Origin: Steinernema hermaphroditum
Taxonomy: Eukaryota; Nematoda; Chromadorea; Rhabditida; Steinernematidae
Assembly (NCBI GenBank): GCA_030435675.1
Contig: CM059621.1
Coordinates: 2,356,001 to 2,420,000 of the forward strand
DNA: 64,000 bases
Direction: 5' to 3'
Positions 32,467 to 42,899 of the stretch are shown here, piece by piece. The position numbers and the translations under genes were made by a program. The notes under the pieces are model-generated. The model saw only the letters and a list, made by a program, of their open reading frames with translations. It did no database searches and was not told the DNA's origin. Each line of letters starts with the position of its first letter. The stretch's first letter is position 1.

Positions 32467-33504
32467 TTATTGCCTACTATTTACGTATATTACTGCAATT
32501 TGGTTATCGTTCAACAGTTGGACTACACTTGTTGGCATCTTCAACATGCTGAGTAATTTGCGCAGATACTCCTTGCTCGCCCTCCGATAAGCAGAATAAA
32601 TTCTCAGTGTCACAACCGAGACGACTAAGTTATGGAAACACATCAACAGTTCCGCAAGGCACATGATATAGTTGGAGTAAAACTGCATGGTATCGAAGGC
32701 CAATATGAATACCATAAAGGGAAGTGTAAAGAAGCAAAGAGGAACGAGCGTGATGATCACAAAATTTCTTGAAACTGTTCTTCGGAGTTTTTCGGTGTTC
32801 TGAGAGATTGAGTTTCGTCGTTCCACTCTTATTTTACGCATCGAAACCATGAGATATACAACGAGGGCAAAAGCATCAGTTGCAAAGCCAATGAGCCCAC
32901 TGTAGACCATCATCGATTTTTGCACAGACTTTCCTGTGACACATGTAAATTTCATGATAGAATCCTGATGATGGCCTTCCAGAAGATGTTGGTAATAGTC
33001 GACCGGAACGATGCACGACATATAGAGGTAGGCTCCTGCTGCGCTTAGTGTGAGATGCCAAGACAATGAATACAGTATACCACCCCATACTGGTACTTTT
33101 TTCGCGAAAGTTGGATAGAGTAGCTGAACACAGCGGAAGTTGACTGGCCCAACTGCTGCTATGATCATATTACAATAAATAACCACAACAAAAGTCGATA
33201 GAGTGTCCAGAACCCTCGGTCCAACGGCGAAGAATCCTATTATTCCATGGGCTCTGAAGCATGGCAGCGGCCAATGAGCTTCAAACTGGCAAAGGATGGC
33301 TTGAAAGACATCGGAGGCGAAACTCCAACAGAGAATATTGAGAAGAAGGGCGTTGTAGGTTCTTGTGTTCGGGGAACTCTTGGTTGCGACTACGAAGATG
33401 GTGAAAGCGCCAACGAATAGGTTCACAACTCCGAGTACGGTGAGAAATGGTAGGTAGACGAGTTGTGAAAAACGGCTTGCGGTGTAGAAGTCCCTTTCGA
33501 TCAT
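32467..33504 (-). CDS. Str/Srh-like chemoreceptor (cluster member 1)
   Basis: Intronless 345-aa 7TM receptor. MIERDFYTASRFSQLVYLPFLTVLGVVNLF opens TM1; LLLNILCWSFASDVFQAIL is TM2 with the LNxxxWS pattern of the Srh/Str superfamily; HWPLPCFRAHGI and FTCVTGKS carry the paired extracellular cysteines; SISQNTEKLRRTVSRNFVIITLVPLCFFTLPFMVF leads into TM6; FHNLVVSVVTLRIYSAYRRAS is TM7 plus helix 8. It ends NDNQIAVIYVNSRQ, longer than its neighbours. Most diverged of the 32-41 kb group. An A+T-rich 3' flank overlaps the SINE border. Confidence 0.88.
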   Translation of the reverse strand: MIERDFYTASRFSQLVYLPFLTVLGVVNLFVGAFTIFVVATKSSPNTRTYNALLLNILCWSFASDVFQAILCQFEAHWPLPCFRAHGIIGFFAVGPRVLDTLSTFVVVIYCNMIIAAVGPVNFRCVQLLYPTFAKKVPVWGGILYSLSWHLTLSAAGAYLYMSCIVPVDYYQHLLEGHHQDSIMKFTCVTGKSVQKSMMVYSGLIGFATDAFALVVYLMVSMRKIRVERRNSISQNTEKLRRTVSRNFVIITLVPLCFFTLPFMVFILAFDTMQFYSNYIMCLAELLMCFHNLVVSVVTLRIYSAYRRASKEYLRKLLSMLKMPTSVVQLLNDNQIAVIYVNSRQ

Positions 33505-34110
33505 ATCAGGGAATTAAAGTAGCCAGCTACTGCAGCGAACCAACGAATGTTATCTATGGTTAAATGAAAATAAACACTCTTAAATAACAGTGTTTTGGCC
33601 TTGCGTGTTTATAGTAAACGGAAGCAGTTCACAGAACACCTGGGCAGTAACAAAGGAAATTGTCAGGTGGCTGGAGTTGTAGAAATTAACGGTATTTGCC
33701 GTAATGCGCCAAGAGGACTTGTGTCAAAAGTAGAAATGCGTAATTGCAATACGAAGTCTTTCCCTCTTTTCGAATTACAAGAATGACGTGTTTTAGAAGA
33801 ACCTGGCGTATTCTTTTATTCCGAATGTATGTTTTTGGAATATCGCAGCAGAATAGAGACACCTGGCGTAACCCCATGGCGTCGGTAACCCCATTGAAAC
33901 TAACCCATAGTTTTACACGAATAGACTGGGAAGTACTCTATTCAAGTACTCAACTAGCTATAATCGCTGCCAGCTTTTTCCTTTTGACAGAGAACTCGTA
34001 GCTGTCCCCTGTGACTACGGTAGCGCCTGGTCGCGGTTCAACTCTCGCCCGCTTTGATTTCTTTGTTCCTTAGTATTATATGTAGATCTTTATCTTATAA
34101 GCGAAATCTT
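33505..34110. other. Spacer upstream of cluster member 1
   Basis: Presumed promoter of the receptor ending at 33504. No gene or repeat boundary is evident. Confidence 0.35.
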
Positions 34111-34114
34111 ATAC

Positions 34115-34380
34115 CCCAAATATATAAACGGAGAACCGACGGGTCCGTTGGTCACCCCCGAGGGGAATCGAACCCGGCTCCTGCCGCTTACAAACGGAGC
34201 ACGTTCGCAATAAGCCATACAGACAGCTGAGATCTCATTATTCTACTGCCGCTATACCTCTGCGCATTGCGTTTCTTTACAGTTTTTGACTAATTTTTAT
34301 CCTTTTCTGAGCACCAATCTTACCGCCCGGAGTGCTACTTGGCTTTCAATACCTAGAGGCTTTTAATACCCGATGCCAAG
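34115..34380 (-). repeat. tRNA-derived SINE, copy 5, with linked repeat block
   Basis: Best-preserved tRNA part: on minus TATGGCTTATTGCGAACG (A box) and GGGTTCGATTCCCCTC (a perfect B box, complement of 34149-34165). Plus-strand body ATATAAACGGAGAACCGACG at 34121. To its right (34265-34370) is the ACTTTACAG.../CGCCCGGAGTGCTACTTGG block also seen at 15.65 kb. Confidence 0.72.
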
Positions 34381-34885
34381 AGAGACGAAAAAAGACAAAT
34401 CGACCGCAGAGAACGCACCAACATTCTGTCATTGCTTCGCCTTTCTCAACCCAGCAAACTCCTTTCCCTATCCTGGTCCTATAGAACTCCATTGGCCACT
34501 AACGTTATTTGAATCCCGCATTTCACTATGGTTTTTGATATAAGGAAAACATCGTTGTATTCTATGGCCAGTCATATCCTTGCAATGTCTTGCACTATGC
34601 AAACAGACCTTTGGTTTCGGTGGCACAGGTCGAATCCGAAACCAAAAGTCGCGAGGAACTGAATCCTGTCGAGGCGCAGCGGTGGGGTACGGCGAACGGA
34701 GCAGCTGGCAACGCGAACGTCGGAGTTTCAGCGGGACTACTGTGGTGGTAACTGATGACTTCTTCTCTGGTGGCGCGTATGGAGTCGGGCGGCAGCGACG
34801 CTCTGCGACGAATCGCTTTTTGATGTAAGGTAAAAATCTATGACCGTAATCCTATCACTGTAATGTCCCAGGCTCAACCATTTAT

Positions 34886-35896
34886 CTATTTCACATACGT
34901 TACAACACTTTGATTATTAGTCAAAACATGGACCACACGCAACAGAAACTTCCGGATGCCGATGAGTTTGCGAAGATAATGCATGGTCGCCTCCCTATAA
35001 GCACTATAAATTCTCAAAGTCACAACCGAAGCCAATAGGTTGTGAAAACACATTGACAACTCGGCAAAGCACATAATGTAATTTGAGTAGTACTCAGAGG
35101 TATCAAAAGCAAATATGAAAATCAGAAATGGGATCGTAAAAAAGCATAAAGGAACAAGCGTAACGATAGTTAAATTTCTTGTGAACGTTTTCTGAAGAAT
35201 GCCAGTTTGCTGTGAGATTGACAATTTGCGTTCAATTTTCATTTTTCGCATTGAGAGGACAAGAAAAACAATGAGGGAGAGCGCACAAAATGCGAATGTT
35301 ACAAATCCACCGTACACCATCATCGTTTTTTGAAAGGACTTCTTGATGACACATGTAAACAAATCGTCGTATTCGGTCAGATCATGGCGGTAGTGGTCGA
35401 CTGGAACAATGCACGAAGCGTAAAGATAAGCTGCTGCTCCACTAACCATAACATGCCAAACGGTACAGTACAGTATGCCGGCCCACCGGGGTACACTGTT
35501 CGCTTTCGATGGATATAGTAGTTGTGCGGAACGAAAACTGACTGGTAGACCGGCCGCTATGATCATGTTGCAGTAGATGACAACCATCACCGTGATCAGG
35601 ATGCCCAAAAATGTCTCGCCAACATTGAAAAGCTCAGCAATCCCATGCGCTCGGAAGCATGGTGCAGGCCAATGGGCTTCAAACTGGCCAATAGCGGCTT
35701 GCAGAAAGTCGGCTGCGAAACTCCAACAGAGAATATTGAGAAGAAGGGCGTTGTAGGTTCTTGTGTGTTGAGGACTTTTTGTGGCGACGATGAAAATAGT
35801 GAAAGAGCCGATGAACAGGTTCACAATACCAAGTGTCGTCAATAGCGGTAGATAGATCTGTTGAGAAAAGCTGTTCACGGTATGCGAGCCTGTCAT
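34886..35896 (-). CDS. Str/Srh-like chemoreceptor (cluster member 2)
   Basis: Intronless, 336 aa, start MTGSHTVNSFSQQIYLPLLTTLGIVNLFIGSFTIF. Keeps both extracellular cysteines (HWPAPCFRAHGI, FTCVIKKS), the intracellular SISQQTGILQKTFTRNLTIVTLVPLCFF and FHNLLASVVTLRIYSAYREAT, and the C-terminal NQSVVTYVK. Closest relative in the window is member 3 (36.5 kb), clearly a tandem duplicate. Confidence 0.9.
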   Translation of the reverse strand: MTGSHTVNSFSQQIYLPLLTTLGIVNLFIGSFTIFIVATKSPQHTRTYNALLLNILCWSFAADFLQAAIGQFEAHWPAPCFRAHGIAELFNVGETFLGILITVMVVIYCNMIIAAGLPVSFRSAQLLYPSKANSVPRWAGILYCTVWHVMVSGAAAYLYASCIVPVDHYRHDLTEYDDLFTCVIKKSFQKTMMVYGGFVTFAFCALSLIVFLVLSMRKMKIERKLSISQQTGILQKTFTRNLTIVTLVPLCFFTIPFLIFIFAFDTSEYYSNYIMCFAELSMCFHNLLASVVTLRIYSAYREATMHYLRKLIGIRKFLLRVVHVLTNNQSVVTYVK

Positions 35897-36528
35897 AGCG
35901 AAGGCCAGACGAAGTGGCGAAATTGCTCTAATAAGGCAAAGTCAATTTCGAATAACAGCGATTCAATTTTACCTGTTTATACCAATTGAATAGGAGTCGA
36001 GGATGTGTGAACCACCTGCGCCAAAACAGCTGAAGTGGTTATTGTGAAAAATAGCGGAAGAACAGACATCATCAGACATCTGAATATGAAATGATTGGCA
36101 ACATTATGCACTAGAAGACCGATCAGATCCGTCACCGACAAGTTCAACAACCCAGGCCAGGGATGAAGCCTGCGTCAAATGACATCCTCTGTCTCTCTAC
36201 AAATTCAGTGTCAATGCCTTTCATTCATGAAATAAAATCGTGTGAAATTAAAACGCAACTTATATCTTATACGTATTATAGGATGTATTGTACTTTTCAC
36301 ATCTAACACCGTCCTGTTGTTTTTCTTTTGTGTGTCACACAGGTGATATGTAAGGCGAAATGCCTTTGATTCGTGAAATAAGTCGCTGTTGAATAGAGAC
36401 ATGAACCTCAGAACAGATGAAACTTGCTGATAGTGTGAACAAATATCTCCTCGTCCACATCCGTCCGGGCTGAACTCCTTTCCCTAATCAGAACTCATTT
36501 ATTCATCAAGATGGACTCAGTCATTCAT
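35897..36528. other. Spacer with secreted-gene remnant and retroposon ends
   Basis: At 35985-36110 (minus) is a signal-peptide-like remnant (PLFFTITTSAVLAQ) homologous to pieces at 37.6 and 39.9 kb. At 36135-36240 and 36350-36385 are ends of the dispersed retroposon (GATGAAGCC...GACATCCTCTGT and CGAAATGCCTTTGATTCGTGAAATAA). Confidence 0.5.
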
Positions 36529-37539
36529 CTATTTCACATACGTTACAACATTTTGAGTATTAGTCAAAACACGGTCCACACGCAACAGAAACTTCCGGAT
36601 GGCGATGAGTTTGCGTAGATACTGCATGGTCGCCACTCTATAAGCACTGTAAATTCTCAAAGTTACAACAGAAACCAACAGGTTGTGAAAGCACATTGAC
36701 AGCTCGGCAAAGCACATTATGTAATTTGAGTAGTACTCAGAGGTATCAAAAGCAAATATGAAAATCAGGAATGGGATCATAAAAAAGCATAGAGGGACAA
36801 GCGTGATGATAGTCAAATTTCGAGTGAACGTTTTTTGAAGAACAGCAGTTTGCTGTGAGATTGACAATTTTCGTTCGATTTTCATTTTTCGCATTGACAG
36901 TACGAGAAAAACAATGAGACAGAGAGCACATAGTGCGAACGTTATTAATCCACTGCATACCATCATCGTTTTTTGAAGGGACTTCGTAGTGACACATGTA
37001 AACAAATCGTCGTATTCGGTTAGATCTTGGCGGTAGTGGTCGACTGGAACAATGCACGAAGCGTAAAGATAAGCCCCTACTCCACTAACTATAACATGCC
37101 ATGTGGCACAATATAGTACGCCACCCCACCGGGGTACACTGTTCGCTATGGTTGGAAATAGTAGTTGTACACTACGAAAAAGGACGGGTTTACTGGCCGC
37201 CATGGTCATATTGCTGTAGATGACTACCATCACCGTAGCCATGATGCCCGAAACTGTCTCGCCAACATCGAAAAGCTCGGCTATCCCATGGGCTCTGAAG
37301 CATGGCACCGGCCAATGGGCTTCAAATTGACACAGGACGGCTTGGAAGAAGTCGGCCGCGAAACTCCAACAGAGAATATTGAGAAGAAGGGCGTTGTAGG
37401 TTCTTGTGTGTTCAGGACTTTTTGTGGCGACAGTAAAAATAGTGAAAGAGCCGATGAACAAGTTCACAATGCCAAGTATCGTGAGTAGTGGTAAATATAA
37501 AAGTTGAGAAAATCTGTTCAAGGTATGCGAGCTTGTCAT
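36529..37539 (-). CDS. Str/Srh-like chemoreceptor (cluster member 3)
   Basis: Intronless, 336 aa, start MTSSHTLNRFSQLLYLPLLTILGIVNLFIGSFTIF. Cysteines in HWPVPCFRAHGI and FTCVTTKS; SISQQTAVLQKTFTRNLTIITLVPLCFFMIP; TM7 FHNLLVSVVTLRIYSAYRVAT; tail TQNVVTYVK. Very similar to member 2, with differences concentrated in the extracellular side of TM2-TM4 and in the loop before TM5, where ligand contacts would be expected. Confidence 0.9.
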   Translation of the reverse strand: MTSSHTLNRFSQLLYLPLLTILGIVNLFIGSFTIFTVATKSPEHTRTYNALLLNILCWSFAADFFQAVLCQFEAHWPVPCFRAHGIAELFDVGETVSGIMATVMVVIYSNMTMAASKPVLFRSVQLLFPTIANSVPRWGGVLYCATWHVIVSGVGAYLYASCIVPVDHYRQDLTEYDDLFTCVTTKSLQKTMMVCSGLITFALCALCLIVFLVLSMRKMKIERKLSISQQTAVLQKTFTRNLTIITLVPLCFFMIPFLIFIFAFDTSEYYSNYIMCFAELSMCFHNLLVSVVTLRIYSAYRVATMQYLRKLIAIRKFLLRVDRVLTNTQNVVTYVK

Positions 37540-37619
37540 AGATAAGGCCAGACAAAGTAGCGAAACAGCCGTAATAAGATGAAGTCAATCTATCTGTTTA
37601 TGCTGTTTGCATAAGCGTC

Positions 37620-37680
37620 GAGAAATACGGAATCACCTGCGCCGGAGCAGCTGAAGTGCTAACCATGAAAAATAGCGGAA
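37620..37680 (-). pseudogene. Signal-peptide exon remnant of a small secreted protein gene
   Basis: On minus: MLLIIPLFFMVSTSAAPAQ followed by GTGATTCC, which could be a donor; nothing further of the gene is readable before receptor member 3. Homologous pieces sit in the same place beside members 2, 4 and 5. Confidence 0.45.
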
Positions 37681-37744
37681 TGATTAGCAACATTATGTCC
37701 TTCTAACGCATTGAAGACAGATCAAATCATTTATTTACTGCTTT

Positions 37745-38758
37745 CTACTTTATATACATAACAACACTTTGGCTTTCGTTCGAATTGGACCACACCTGCC
37801 CGAGTTTGAGCTTGGCGAGAAGCTTGCGCATATAATCATTTGTTGCTTTTCGATAGGCACTGTAAATCCTCAAGGTGACAACGGACACCAACAAGTTATG
37901 AAAACACATCAAAAGTTCGGTCATATACATGATGTAATTGGAGTACAATTCGAGCGTATCAAAGGCAAATATGAATATGATGAAGGGAATTGTGAAGAAG
38001 CACAAAGGGACAAACGTGACTATCGAGAGGTTTCGAGTGAAAATTTTTTGAAGATTTTCCGTATGCTGTGAGAAGGATAGTCGTCGTTCCGTTTTCACTT
38101 TGCGGTTTGAGACAAAAAGATAAGCGATTAGGGAGAGCGCATCAAATGCAAATCCTATAAGTCCGCCGTAGACCATTATCGTTTTATGTGTCGATTTCGC
38201 TGTGACACATGTAACCTGGTGGTATTCTATCGTATTATCTCGGTAGATGTCAGCCGGGACAATGCATACAGTGTAGAGATACAACCCTGCTCCACCCACT
38301 GCAAGATGCCAGCACATACAATAAAGTATCCCACCCCATCTGGGCACTCGTTTCATCGTCGATCGATAGAGTAGTTGTGCGCAGCGGAAACTGACTGGTA
38401 AAGCGGCGGCTATGATCATGTTGCAGTAGATAATGACAATCAGTGTGGCCAGAATGTCCAATACTGTCTCGCCAAAGTTGAACAGCGTAACGATGCCATG
38501 CGCTCTGAAGCATGGCACCGGCCAATGAGCGTCAAACTGACAAAGGATGGCTTGAAAGAAATCGGCGGCGAAACTCCAGAAGAGAATATTCAGAAGAAGT
38601 GCGTTGTAGGTTCTCGTACTCCGCGGACTCTTCGTTGCGACGATGAATATAGCGAAAGATCCAATGAACAGGTTCAGTATTCCAAGCAACGTTAGAAGTG
38701 GCAGGTAGATGTGCTGAGAAACACTGTCTATGACAGCATGCGAGTTCCAGTCGATCAT
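37745..38758 (-). CDS. Str/Srh-like chemoreceptor (cluster member 4)
   Basis: Intronless, 337 aa from MIDWNSHAVIDSVSQHIYLPLLTLLGILNLF; the frame is open 30 codons further upstream but its paralogue starts here. TM2 LLLNILFWSFAADFFQAIL, cysteines in HWPVPCFRAHGI and VTCVTAKS, SFSQHTENLQKIFTRNLSIVTFVPLCFF, FHNLLVSVVTLRIYSAYRKAT, tail SQSVVMYIK. Nearly identical to member 5 except near the third intracellular loop (VSNRKVKTERRLSF versus VSARQVKIERRLSI) and the C-terminal tail. Confidence 0.9.
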   Translation of the reverse strand: MIDWNSHAVIDSVSQHIYLPLLTLLGILNLFIGSFAIFIVATKSPRSTRTYNALLLNILFWSFAADFFQAILCQFDAHWPVPCFRAHGIVTLFNFGETVLDILATLIVIIYCNMIIAAALPVSFRCAQLLYRSTMKRVPRWGGILYCMCWHLAVGGAGLYLYTVCIVPADIYRDNTIEYHQVTCVTAKSTHKTIMVYGGLIGFAFDALSLIAYLFVSNRKVKTERRLSFSQHTENLQKIFTRNLSIVTFVPLCFFTIPFIIFIFAFDTLELYSNYIMYMTELLMCFHNLLVSVVTLRIYSAYRKATNDYMRKLLAKLKLGQVWSNSNESQSVVMYIK

Positions 38759-38879
38759 TTTCGTCGAGACTGCTTGGTATTGGAACTGAAATTCTAAATA
38801 GGGATTTAGCCCGAAACCACCGCTAGGATCTTGAAAAACAACAATCACGGTTACTTAAGCGATTAGTTTTGACTTGACC

Positions 38880-39260
38880 ATCTACGACGCTGCAGTATAT
38901 TCATATTATCAAAGGTATTTTTATGAAGACGAACATTAACTCATGACGTTTAGGATGCCGCGATAATCACCACAAATGTTTTGTGCACATACATAGCGTT
39001 GCATCCAAACAGGGAGGTCCACAAGCCTGTTGTTTTCTACAGTTAATAGACAACTAGATATTTCCGAATAACAATGATTTAGCATAGCTTGATTATAACA
39101 ATTCCAGGAACGGATTAGGCGTAACTAAGCGTATATATCACCTGCGTATCTTACGAATGAAGAAAACAACGAGATAAACAGATGGTATTAGGTGTGAAAA
39201 ATCTTGAATATTGATGTAAAACATAAACTATAACTTGCGCTTCATGTTCTTGAATCCGTA
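38880..39260. repeat. Tandem upstream unit of receptor genes (copy 1)
   Basis: Shares long stretches with 41100-41420 and 41580-41800 (e.g. GCGTTGCATCCAAACA, TTCTACAGTTAAT, GATTCCAGGA.C.GATTA, TATCACCTG, AGACAGATGGTATTAGGTGTGAAAA). It lies upstream of members 4 and 5, so it was duplicated with them and may contain their regulatory region. Confidence 0.6.
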
Positions 39261-39610
39261 ATTCAGTCGGATATCAAAGTTCACCTGCACAGTACAGTGA
39301 ATATCAAAGTTGACCTTCCAGGCAGGATTGTCAGTTTTTGGACAGTAAATGCCCTGGCTGCCAGAAGTCCTGGAACAGCTAGGTTACCGTTGTTCCAACA
39401 TCTGGCGAAGAAGGCCGTCGCCACCGTACGACTCCACTGAGCCATCCACTAAAGCCGAAAATCCGTAGCAATTCCAAGGTGTTTGCTGCGAGAAGAACCG
39501 AAGATGAGTCTCCACTGTGTTCGCTAGCTCCATCGCCGCTCTTCAACTGGATTCAGCTGTTCGGCGTCTCAAAAACAATGACCTATTCCCGCTCGAAATC
39601 TTTTCGTTAG

Positions 39611-39905
39611 TCATTGCAAAAATTTTAATTGTTCGAACACATAAGATGTGGAACTTTTGTCACATTGACTAGTTGCTATGCTTAGCGAAACAGTAGGTGT
39701 AGAACGCCAGGGAGCCGTAGTTCCAAGATCCTTCCAAGAAGCCTGCACCACTGTTCGATTCCACTGTGTCCCCCACAGAAACGGAAGATTCGATGCAATT
39801 GCGAGGTCTGCGTCGCCGAATGAAGCTAACGCCAAGGAATTGTGATTCACATACGCTTGAGCAGCTGAACTTGTTATCATGAAAAATACCGGTCATAATA
39901 AGGCG
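39611..39905 (-). pseudogene. Small secreted protein gene next to receptor member 5, frame broken in the signal peptide
   Basis: Minus strand: after VFFMITSSAAQA (signal-peptide end) runs YVNHNSLALASFGDADLAIASNLPFLWGTQWNRTVVQASWKDLGTTAPWRSTPTVS and a tail with one cysteine. A stop (TGA) lies in frame just before VFFM, so the signal peptide is shifted out of frame. The DLGTTAPWR.RPTVS block recurs at 42030-42090. Lies 65 bp downstream of member 5's stop, same strand. Confidence 0.45.
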
Positions 39906-39969
39906 TATAATTATGAAATGATTGGCAACACTATGCCGAAGACAGATCAGATCATTTATTTGCTGCTAT

Positions 39970-40983
39970 CTAGTTTATATACATAACAACACTTTGGGTT
40001 TTATTTGAATTGGACCACGGTTTGCGGAGTTTCAGAAAGGCGAGCAGTTTGCGCATGTAGTCACTAGTCGCTCTGCGATAGGCACTGTAAATCCTCAAGG
40101 TGACAACCGACACCAACAAGTTATGAAAACACATCAAAAGTTCGGTCATATACATGATGTAATTGGAGTACAATTCAAGCGTATCAAAGGCAAATATGAA
40201 TATGATGAAGGGAATTGTGAAGAAGCACAAAGGGACAAACGTGACTATCGAGAGGTTTCGAGTGAAAATTTTTTGAAGATTTTCCGTATGCTGTGAGATG
40301 GATAGTCGTCGTTCTATTTTTACTTGACGCGCTGACACGATCAGATGAGCGATGAGGGAGAGCGCATCAAATGCAAATCCTATAAGTCCACCATAGACCA
40401 TTATCGTTTTATGTGTCGATTTCGCTGTGACACATGTAACCTGGTGGTATTCTATCGTATTATCTCGGTAGATGTCAGCCGGGACAATGCATGCAGTGTA
40501 GAGATACAACCCTGCTCCACCCACTGCAAGATGCCAGCACATACAATAGAGTATCCCACCCCATCTGGGCACTCGTTTCATCGTCGATCGATAGAGTAGT
40601 TGTGCGCAGCGGAAACTGACCGGTAAAGCGGCGGCTATGATCATGTTACAGTAGATAATTACAATCAGTGTCGCCAGAATGTCCAACACCGTCTCGCCAA
40701 AGTTGAACAGCGTAACGATGCCATGGGCTCTGAAGCATGGTACAGGCCAATGGGCATCGAACTGACACAAGACGGCTTGAAAGAAATCGGCGGCGAAACT
40801 CCAACAGAGAATATTGAGAAGAAGTGCATTGTAAGTTCTCGTACTCCGGGGACTTTTCGTGGCGACGATGAATATAGCGAAAGATCCAATGAATAGGTTC
40901 AGTATTCCAAGCAACGTTAGAAGTGGCTGGTAGATATGCTGAGAGACACTGTCTATGACAGCATGCGAGTTCCAGTCGATCAT
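39970..40983 (-). CDS. Str/Srh-like chemoreceptor (cluster member 5)
   Basis: Intronless, 337 aa, recent tandem duplicate of member 4: the two agree across almost the whole chain (start MIDWNSHAVIDSVSQHIYQPLLTLLGILNLF). Tail TQSVVMYIN. Same cysteine pair and SISQHTENLQKIFTRNLSIVTFVPLCFF. The duplicated unit extends several hundred bases upstream. The pair invites mis-assembly, so independent read support is worth having. Confidence 0.9.
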   Translation of the reverse strand: MIDWNSHAVIDSVSQHIYQPLLTLLGILNLFIGSFAIFIVATKSPRSTRTYNALLLNILCWSFAADFFQAVLCQFDAHWPVPCFRAHGIVTLFNFGETVLDILATLIVIIYCNMIIAAALPVSFRCAQLLYRSTMKRVPRWGGILYCMCWHLAVGGAGLYLYTACIVPADIYRDNTIEYHQVTCVTAKSTHKTIMVYGGLIGFAFDALSLIAHLIVSARQVKIERRLSISQHTENLQKIFTRNLSIVTFVPLCFFTIPFIIFIFAFDTLELYSNYIMYMTELLMCFHNLLVSVVTLRIYSAYRRATSDYMRKLLAFLKLRKPWSNSNKTQSVVMYIN

Positions 40984-41099
40984 TGTCGTCGAGACTGCTT
41001 AGGATTGACACTGAAATTTTAAATGGCAATTTACTACGAAACTAAGAAACCAAGAGTAATAAGTGACAAATCGTAATGTGGGGTGAGTCTCGCGACGAA

Positions 41100-41880
41100 A
41101 CGTCCTGCTCCGGTTTATTCAATTTTATGAAGACGGACATGAACTTATAACAATAACAAAGCCGCGATAACCACAACAAATGTTTCTGTGCAAATGGATA
41201 GCGTTGCATCCAAACATCTCACGATCCAAAGCAAACGATCGACAAGGTTGTTTTCTACAGTTAATCGGCAGCCAGGCAATTCTGAATAACAATGACTTGC
41301 GTCGACTGCTTATAACGATTCCAGGATTAGATTAAGCCGAACTAAACGCACATATCACCTGTGTGTCACATGAGGAAAAAAAGCGAAACCGACAGATGGT
41401 ATTAGGTGTGAAAATACAAATCATAACCTGCACTTGATGTTCCTGAATCGTAGTCCCAACCAGCGCTTATGAATCTTATATGAATCTTATCGTACATAAA
41501 TTCGTGTGTTATATCATGTGTAATCTGGGGAACACTGAATGGCCGGAATCGTGGAACTCGGGAGCTACACCACATTTTCATACACGACACATAACGTTAT
41601 ATCCAAACATCCAGATCGTTTCCTTACAGTTAATAGTCAACTTGGTACGTCCGAATAACAATGATTTCGCATTGCTTGGTTATAAAGATTCCAGGAGCGA
41701 ATTAAGCGTAGCCACATATCACCTGTGTATCATACGAAGAAAAACAACGAGACAGACAGGTAGTGTTAGATGTGAAAAATACGAAGCACTGCTCCATAAT
41801 ATAAAGTATAATGTGCACCTCGACGTTACACGACTTTATTTCATTAATCAAAGGTATTAATCAAAGGTATTCGCTTTGCA
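41100..41880. repeat. Upstream unit of receptor genes (copies 2 and 3 in tandem)
   Basis: 41150-41420 and 41580-41800 are diverged direct repeats of each other and of 38920-39250. No gene is seen within them. Confidence 0.55.
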
Positions 41881-42029
41881 TGACTCCGAATGGGAGACAA
41901 AGCAGAATAAACTAAGAGCCTGGGCGACGTTCGAGCGAACTTCTCGCATAGCCGGATACCTAGAGTCATAAATCTGGTTGCGAGCCGTTCTAAAAACAAA
42001 GCCTTGTGGTATTGACTAGTTGATGTGTT

Positions 42030-42320
42030 TTACGAAACAGTAGGTCTACAACGCCAGGGTGCTGTAGTTCCAAGATCCTGCCACTCTTCTGAATCACCTT
42101 CTTCGAATTCCGTGCAAACCAACGGAATCGCCGGATTCGACTCCGATGCCGTTGTCTTCATTGTCCTGCCGTCGTACTCTGATGAAGGATACGTTATACC
42201 CTGCAGTGCAAAGCTAACGGTCATTCTGATGAGCTTCTGGATTTGCCACTTTCCGCAGCTGTCAGGGGAAACCAGCATGCGCATTTGGTACAACGTCCAT
42301 TCAAACGCACTCAACACCAC
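42030..42320 (-). pseudogene. Relict of the small secreted protein gene
   Basis: The minus frame ends QDLGTTAPWRCRPTVS, matching the 39.7-kb gene's KDLGTTAPWRSTPTVS, but the rest of the frame is unrelated and no signal peptide is found. A decayed copy left after duplication. Confidence 0.35.
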
Positions 42321-42599
42321 TTTCCCCTGGAACTCGAGAAGTCATTTTGGTGCTACGGGAAGTAGAACTTCCCAGGGTGCCTCTGCACCTGTGTAAAATT
42401 ATAGGGTCACTTCTGAATTTCGCTACTTCGTTTGTTTGCCTGTTTTGCATTGGTTCAGTGCTATACAGGTGTTCATCAACGAAGTCACGCGGAACGAAGC
42501 TCTCGGATAAGGAGAAGCCGTCGATTTCAGCGTTTTACAAGGATGCAAGTGATCTCAGTCATTTGAACCCAATCGCTTCGAAATGGGAGCGATTTCGAG

Positions 42600-42870
42600 C
42601 TCAACAGACGAGCTGACACCCGGAATTCGTAATCTTACTACTGCTGACAACAAGTCGTCCGACGACAGGAATCCAGCTGCATGAGAAGTCATCTTGAAGG
42701 TCGTCCACGCTATGAGGACACCACCACCGGCGACGATGCCACTCCTGGACCACGGACTCTATTCGACACAGAAGCCACTCCTGTGCTCCAAACACCCCGA
42801 GCAGAAGAAGGTCCAGCGCCATTGCTGGAGGTTCGCAAGTTGCCAGATGCCCCGTGAAAAATAGCATTAT
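42600..42870. repeat. Copy of the dispersed retroposon (internal part)
   Basis: TGCTGACAACAAGTCGTCCGACGACAGG and following 200 bp correspond to 26805-27050 (CCGCTGACAACAAGATGTCC...), including CTCCTGGACCA..GACTC and GATGCCCCGTGAA at the right end. Confidence 0.5.
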
Positions 42871-42899
42871 ATTATTTAATACATGTACTTCTACAACAC

